Below, one piece after another: positions 60,313 to 64,000 of a DNA stretch of 64,000 nucleotides. Within the stretch, counting starts at the first letter, position 1, and each line of letters opens with the position of its first letter. The DNA comes from UBA5195 sp034432755 (GTDB lineage: Bacteria; Chloroflexota; Anaerolineae; Anaerolineales; Villigracilaceae): the NCBI GenBank assembly GCA_034432755.1, contig DAOUBQ010000077.1, positions 1 to 64,000 on the forward strand, in the 5' to 3' direction. The notes below the pieces were generated by a model. It was not told where the DNA came from. It saw only the letters and a list, made by a program, of their open reading frames with translations, and did not search any database. A program made the translations under genes and the position numbers.

Positions 60313-61659
60313 TTAATCGTTCGCCAGGGCATCTACTGCCTCGAGCAATTGGGCCTCGCTGTGTTTGCCCTCAAACCACTGCTCTTGCAATTGGCGCAGG
60401 CAGTAGACGGTGGATGGCTGAATTTCAACATCGGCGCAAGTGATGGGCGCATCCATTTTCACCGTGCGTAGGACTTTAGCGCCCTTGGCCAGGCCAATTG
60501 GCAACAGGCATTCGGCTTTGGCGTTTTTGTAGGTATCAATCAGGCTGTAATAAGTTGTGCCGCCGATGGCATCGAGTGTATCGCCGGGCTGCAAGTCGTG
60601 TTTGGCAACCGCAAAGACTTCCGAAACCAGGCGGTTGAGCGGCACCATGTTCGATTGTTTGCGAATGCCCAACATGGCGCAGGTGAGCGGGACTTCGATG
60701 CTGCACAGGTGGAAGGGGCGAAAGAGGGTGTAGTAAGGGCCGTTGCCCATATCACGCAGGACCATCGCTTCGCGCAGACGCGGGTGGTCGGTGCGCACCA
60801 CCAGGAACACGCCGGGGGCTACCCGTCCAATGCCATAATCTACCACGCCCATTCGGTTCAGAATGCCGCCATCTTCTTTGAGGGCAAATGTATGTTGCAG
60901 GTGGTCACGGTCGGTGTTTGGGCCGTGCATGCCGCGCACATCAGGGACGAGACCGGTGGCGTTGGAGACGGCAGCCATCTCAATCATCGTTTTAGAGCCA
61001 TCCACAAATTCAACCAGCATGTTGGGACTCAGGCCGCGTCGGGCGGCTTCTTTTTGGATGGCCGGGTCGGCGGGGGAGGCGTGTCGGTCGAGCGGATTGT
61101 TCTTGCCTTTTCCGGCGACGACGACCGTAAAACCCATTGCCATCGCCAGGTCGTAGAGTTCTTTGCAGGCGGCAGGTTCGTCACCAGCGGCCAGGGCATA
61201 GAGAACCCCTTTTTGGCGGGCGTACCAATGCAAAATGGGGCCAACGGTGATGTCGGTCTCTACGTTCATCATCGCTAAATCTTGCCCGGCGCGGGCGGCG
61301 CGCAGGGCGGCGCGCGCGCCAATTTCGGGGACCCCGGTGGCTTCGAGCATGACCTGAACCGTCTTCATGCCGGTCACAACGCGATAATCACGGGCTGCCA
61401 CCAATTTGCCGGCGGCAACTGCTTCATCGGCCTGGGCCGAAGTATCTACAATCGCCACATCACCGGGGATTTGGGCAATTTTATAAGCAGAGATGGCGCG
61501 TTCGATGTCAATATCGGCTGTCACCACCACCCGCACGCCCTTCATCATCTTTGTTGTCGCTACGACGTCGGTGCCCATCTGCCCGGCACCCACCAGACCA
61601 ATCTGCACCGGGTTGCCGGCGGCTTCACGTTGTTCGAGTTCTTCGTTGAGTCCAATCAT
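60313..61659 (-). CDS. NAD(P)-dependent oxidoreductase with SAF-like C-terminus
   Basis: A 448-residue two-part protein. An N-terminal Rossmann fold opens VQIGLVGAGQMGTDVVAT (nucleotide loop about 19-32) and continues as a homoserine-dehydrogenase-like catalytic domain (VVAGKGKNNPLDRH, PNMLVEFVDGSKTMIEMAAVSNATG). The last 110 residues (VFAVAKHDLQPGDTLDAIGGTTYYSLIDTYKN..LLPIGLAKGAKVLRTVKMDAPITCADVEI) resemble a SAF domain. Members of this family oxidise sugar acids or polyols in catabolic operons; the substrate here is unknown. GAAGGA lies upstream of the ATG. It precedes the isomerase gene and follows the alcohol dehydrogenase by 16 nt. Confidence 0.78.
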   Translation of the reverse strand: MIGLNEELEQREAAGNPVQIGLVGAGQMGTDVVATTKMMKGVRVVVTADIDIERAISAYKIAQIPGDVAIVDTSAQADEAVAAGKLVAARDYRVVTGMKTVQVMLEATGVPEIGARAALRAARAGQDLAMMNVETDITVGPILHWYARQKGVLYALAAGDEPAACKELYDLAMAMGFTVVVAGKGKNNPLDRHASPADPAIQKEAARRGLSPNMLVEFVDGSKTMIEMAAVSNATGLVPDVRGMHGPNTDRDHLQHTFALKEDGGILNRMGVVDYGIGRVAPGVFLVVRTDHPRLREAMVLRDMGNGPYYTLFRPFHLCSIEVPLTCAMLGIRKQSNMVPLNRLVSEVFAVAKHDLQPGDTLDAIGGTTYYSLIDTYKNAKAECLLPIGLAKGAKVLRTVKMDAPITCADVEIQPSTVYCLRQLQEQWFEGKHSEAQLLEAVDALAND

Positions 61660-61675
61660 GGTGTTTTATCCTTCT

Positions 61676-62728
61676 TTACTTGCTTCGTTCCATTGTAACC
61701 ATCACCTTGAGCGCTTCGCCGCTGGCGGCCTTCTCGAACGCCTGGGCTGCCTGCGCAAGCGGAAAGGTGTGGGTGATGATTTTTTCACTGTCAATCAGCC
61801 CGCGCCGGATGGTCTCCAACGCCAGGGCGTGATAGGTGGGGTGATACGAGAATGTGCCAATCACGTGCAGTTCGTCATAGTGAATGCGATTGCCGTTCAG
61901 GGTGGTTTGGGGATTGGCTTTGGGCAGGCCGCCGAACAGGACCACCGTGCCGCGCTTGCGGACAAGTTCCACCGCCTGGGCATGCGTGGCAGCCACCGGG
62001 TTGGCACAGATGGCCGTCTCAGCGCCGCGCCCGCCTGTGGCTCGGCGTATTTCAGCCACCACGTCCTGGCTGGAGGGGTCAAGAACGAGTTCCGGGCCAA
62101 AGCGTTCGGCAATTTGGCGGCGGACGGCACTCGGCTCGGAAAGAATGACACGCGCCCCACGCGCCCGCGCCACGGCCATGTGCAGACAACCAATCGGCCC
62201 GGCGCCCATCACCACCACCGTATCGCCCAGGGTGGTGCGTGCTTGCTCATGCGCGGCTAGCACTGAGCTGAGCGGCTCGGCCAGGGCGGCTTGCGGGTAA
62301 GTCAGCTCATCGGGGGCGCGATGAACAATTCCGTTGCGCAGCACTTCGCCGTTTAGGGCCAGCACTTCGGCAAAGCCGCCGTTCCAGCCGGGGGTAATGC
62401 CAATCAACCGCAGGGTGTCGCACAGGTTGTACAGGCCGTGTTCACAGTAGTAACACGTTCCACAGTGGACATCCGGTGCAACGGCCAGGTGGTCGCCTGC
62501 CTGATAGCCGGTCACTTGCGGCCCAACAGCCAGCACCTCGCCGGAGATTTCATGCCCGGCAATCAGGGCTTCACTGCCCTGGGCCGGGCCTTCGCGCCAG
62601 CGGCGCAGGTCTGAACCGCATACCCCACAGGCTTTGACGGCCAGGAGCAGGCCATCGGCAGGCATGGAGGGGGCAGGCGTTTCACGCACTTCAATTTGCG
62701 TGGGAGCGGTAATATAAGCGGCTTGCAT
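61676..62728 (-). CDS. Zinc-dependent alcohol/polyol dehydrogenase
   Basis: A 350-residue medium-chain dehydrogenase. Catalytic zinc ligands: C37 in ACGVCGSD, H59-E60 in AGHEISGEV. Structural zinc cysteines: C89, C92, C95 and C103 in HCGTCYYCEHGLYNLC. The NAD fold shows VVVMGAGPIGCLHMAVARARGA. The closest well-known group is threonine or sorbitol dehydrogenase. It would oxidise a polyol or sugar of the pathway to a ketose. AAAGGA precedes the ATG. It starts 3 nt before the SIS gene ends (62731), so the two genes are tightly packed. Confidence 0.91.
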   Translation of the reverse strand: MQAAYITAPTQIEVRETPAPSMPADGLLLAVKACGVCGSDLRRWREGPAQGSEALIAGHEISGEVLAVGPQVTGYQAGDHLAVAPDVHCGTCYYCEHGLYNLCDTLRLIGITPGWNGGFAEVLALNGEVLRNGIVHRAPDELTYPQAALAEPLSSVLAAHEQARTTLGDTVVVMGAGPIGCLHMAVARARGARVILSEPSAVRRQIAERFGPELVLDPSSQDVVAEIRRATGGRGAETAICANPVAATHAQAVELVRKRGTVVLFGGLPKANPQTTLNGNRIHYDELHVIGTFSYHPTYHALALETIRRGLIDSEKIITHTFPLAQAAQAFEKAASGEALKVMVTMERSK

Positions 62729-62730
62729 GA

Positions 62731-63333
62731 CTAAAAAATTCCTTTCAGTTTCTTCCCGACTGCGCCGCCGGGGTGGTTTTCACCGAATTGTTCGAGGCTG
62801 TAGCCGCGCAGTTGTAGCAAGGCAACGCAGATGACATCACACAAGGCGGAATTGAACAGGGAACTACCGGTCGCCACCATGCCAAAGGGGTCTACGTCTT
62901 CTGGGGCTTTGACTTTCAGCACCAGGTCGGCGCTTTGCGCCAGGGTGGATTGGGCGTTTTCGGTGATGGCAATCACCGTCGCGCCGCGTTTTTTGGCCAC
63001 CCCGGCCAGGTAACACACCTCGGCAGTCTCGCCGCCTTTTGAAAGCCCAATCCAGACATCCCTGTCGCGCACCGCCCCAGCCGCGCCGTGCTGGCTATCG
63101 CCGGGGTGCAGGAAGAAAGCCGGCGTGCCAACGCACGAGAGCAGATGGGCAAAACGCAGGGCAACCGCGTGCGAAGTGCCAGAGCCAGAGACGATGATAT
63201 GCCCCTGGCAGTTCAACAGGATTTCCACAGTCTTCGGTAGAGAGGGGCCAAGTTGTTCGGCCAGGCTGGAGAGCGCGCGCTGTTCCGTTGCAAGAACATT
63301 GGCAGCCAGGTCTAAAATTTGTTGTTGAGTCAT
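62731..63333 (-). CDS. SIS-domain sugar-phosphate isomerase
   Basis: A 200-residue SIS protein. GHIIVSGSGTSHAVALRFAHLLSCVGTPAFFLHPGDSQHG holds the phosphate-binding serines, WIGLSKGGETAEVCYLAGVAKKRGATVIAITEN the second SIS block, and GENHPGGAVGKKL the C-terminal signature shared with arabinose-5-phosphate isomerases (KdsD/GutQ). The CBS pair of KdsD is absent. It may act on a hexulose or pentulose phosphate, linking to the Rpe-like enzyme and FGGY kinase. The ATG at 63333 has AAGGAGA upstream. It follows the partial SorC regulator gene by 31 nt. Confidence 0.89.
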   Translation of the reverse strand: MTQQQILDLAANVLATEQRALSSLAEQLGPSLPKTVEILLNCQGHIIVSGSGTSHAVALRFAHLLSCVGTPAFFLHPGDSQHGAAGAVRDRDVWIGLSKGGETAEVCYLAGVAKKRGATVIAITENAQSTLAQSADLVLKVKAPEDVDPFGMVATGSSLFNSALCDVICVALLQLRGYSLEQFGENHPGGAVGKKLKGIF

Positions 63334-63364
63334 GGTTCTCCTTGATAAAACGAATGATTTCAAG

Positions 63365-64000
63365 TCATTGTAGCAACTGTTCGGCTGTCAGAGAGTCGGT
63401 AATCAGCACATGCAGCAGGTTGCCGCGCAACGCAGCCTGGATAGCTTGAAATTTCTGCGGCCCGCCGGCCACACCGATCACCCGCTGCGCCTGTTTCAAT
63501 TGTTGGAGCGTAATGCCAACCACGCGCCGGTCAATTTCTGATTTCACGGGCAAGCCGTTCTCATCGAAAAAGCGCAAGGCAATATCACCCACTGCGCCTC
63601 GCTCGCGCAAGAGTGCCAGTTCATCGGCAGAAAGAATAGAACCAATGCGCATGAGAACCGAGTCGGAGGTGGGCGCGCCAATGCCCACAAATGCCAAATC
63701 TAACTTCTCGAAAAGCGCAACAGCCCGTTGGACATTGGCATCAGCAAGCAGGACATCGCGCGCTTGGGGCGTAGGGACAATCCCCGGCGCGGGGAGCAAG
63801 ACTGGCTGCGCATGGAGCGCCCGCGCCAGGCGGTGGCACAATTCGGTGGCATGGACTTCTGCTTCGGGACGTCCTAACCCGCCGATGATTTGCAACACCT
63901 TACCGGAAAACCCTGTCAGCGGACGAACCGCAGCCACCATGCTGTTCAGGGTTGCGCCCCACGAAATGCCCAGCGTGTTAAACCCGTTGAGGGAACGTTC
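63365..64000 (-). CDS. SorC-family regulator, 5-prime end outside window
   Basis: The last 211 codons of a SorC-type sugar-binding regulator. The frame is open through the window end, reading LNGFNTLGISWGATLNSMVAAVRP before the visible part; the helix-turn-helix is outside. GLGRPEAEVHATELCHRLARAL, FVGIGAPTSDSVL, GAVGDIALRFFDENGLPVKSEIDRRVVGITLQQLK and GVAGGPQKFQAIQAALRGNLLHVLITDSLTAEQLL match the 49595-50584 protein closely, so the two are paralogues. It lies beside the SIS gene and probably controls the distal half of the locus. Confidence 0.85.
   Translation of the reverse strand, partial: ERSLNGFNTLGISWGATLNSMVAAVRPLTGFSGKVLQIIGGLGRPEAEVHATELCHRLARALHAQPVLLPAPGIVPTPQARDVLLADANVQRAVALFEKLDLAFVGIGAPTSDSVLMRIGSILSADELALLRERGAVGDIALRFFDENGLPVKSEIDRRVVGITLQQLKQAQRVIGVAGGPQKFQAIQAALRGNLLHVLITDSLTAEQLLQ

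Overview
The window is a bacterial chromosome segment of moderately high GC. It most resembles a Chloroflexota genome, probably class Anaerolineae. This placement is an inference from three things: the gene set (DUF951, ClpC, sigma factor plus DegV, DUF4442, two-TM lipoprotein/zinc-finger style proteins), the many genes with a -10 box about 6 nt before the start codon (leaderless style), and the strings of short perfect palindromes between genes. I see no rRNA, tRNA, CRISPR array or intact mobile element.

Layout. (1) 1-12.9 kb: a gene-poor edge with a four-palindrome array; a groES-glutaredoxin pair divergent from acs (acetyl-CoA synthetase); a membrane protein; msrA and clpC; a large signal-less cell-wall hydrolase; a decayed LacI-type regulator; then an ECF sigma factor, a DegV protein and a small membrane protein. 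(2) 12.9-33.4 kb: housekeeping and accessory genes: ppk with a CHAD protein, mutL, a lipoprotein hydrolase, HAD phosphatase, S41 protease, YugP-like protease, a thioesterase, an RNase-H-like exonuclease with a helical-repeat tail, an esterase, a transposase relic, MscS, DUF951, a Cas4-like nuclease split into two membrane-anchored halves, NAD kinase, recN, a methyltransferase and an orphan MoxR. (3) 33.5-42.2 kb: a signalling block with two histidine kinases, a single-domain response regulator, two response regulators with HD-GYP output, and a TolB-like beta-propeller protein between the last two. The outputs point to cyclic-di-GMP breakdown. (4) 42.2-49.4 kb: an unknown protein, smpB, an MFS transporter, an orphan PxpB-like protein, a patatin, and a CrtC-like plus DUF1786 pair. 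(5) 49.6-64 kb: a coherent minus-strand sugar or polyol utilisation locus. It holds a SorC-type regulator, a ribulose-phosphate-epimerase-like enzyme, a DUF4432 mutarotase-like protein, an FGGY kinase, a ribose-type ABC importer with two different permeases, its lipoprotein binding protein, a fucose/arabinose-isomerase-like enzyme, a Rossmann oxidoreductase with a possible SAF-like tail, a zinc alcohol dehydrogenase, a SIS-domain sugar-phosphate isomerase, and a second SorC regulator cut by the window end.

How the genes work together. In the sugar locus the binding protein and ABC importer bring in the substrate. Mutarotase, dehydrogenase and isomerase convert it to a ketose, the FGGY kinase phosphorylates it, and the epimerase and SIS isomerase feed a ketose phosphate into central metabolism. 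The two SorC regulators would sense a phosphorylated intermediate. The exact substrate cannot be read from sequence. The most unusual observations are the split membrane Cas4-like nuclease, the signal-less three-activity wall hydrolase, the recurrent leaderless promoter geometry, a short reading frame overlapping the sigma-factor start, a foldable non-coding segment at about 12.8-12.9 kb, and the two-regulator sugar locus.
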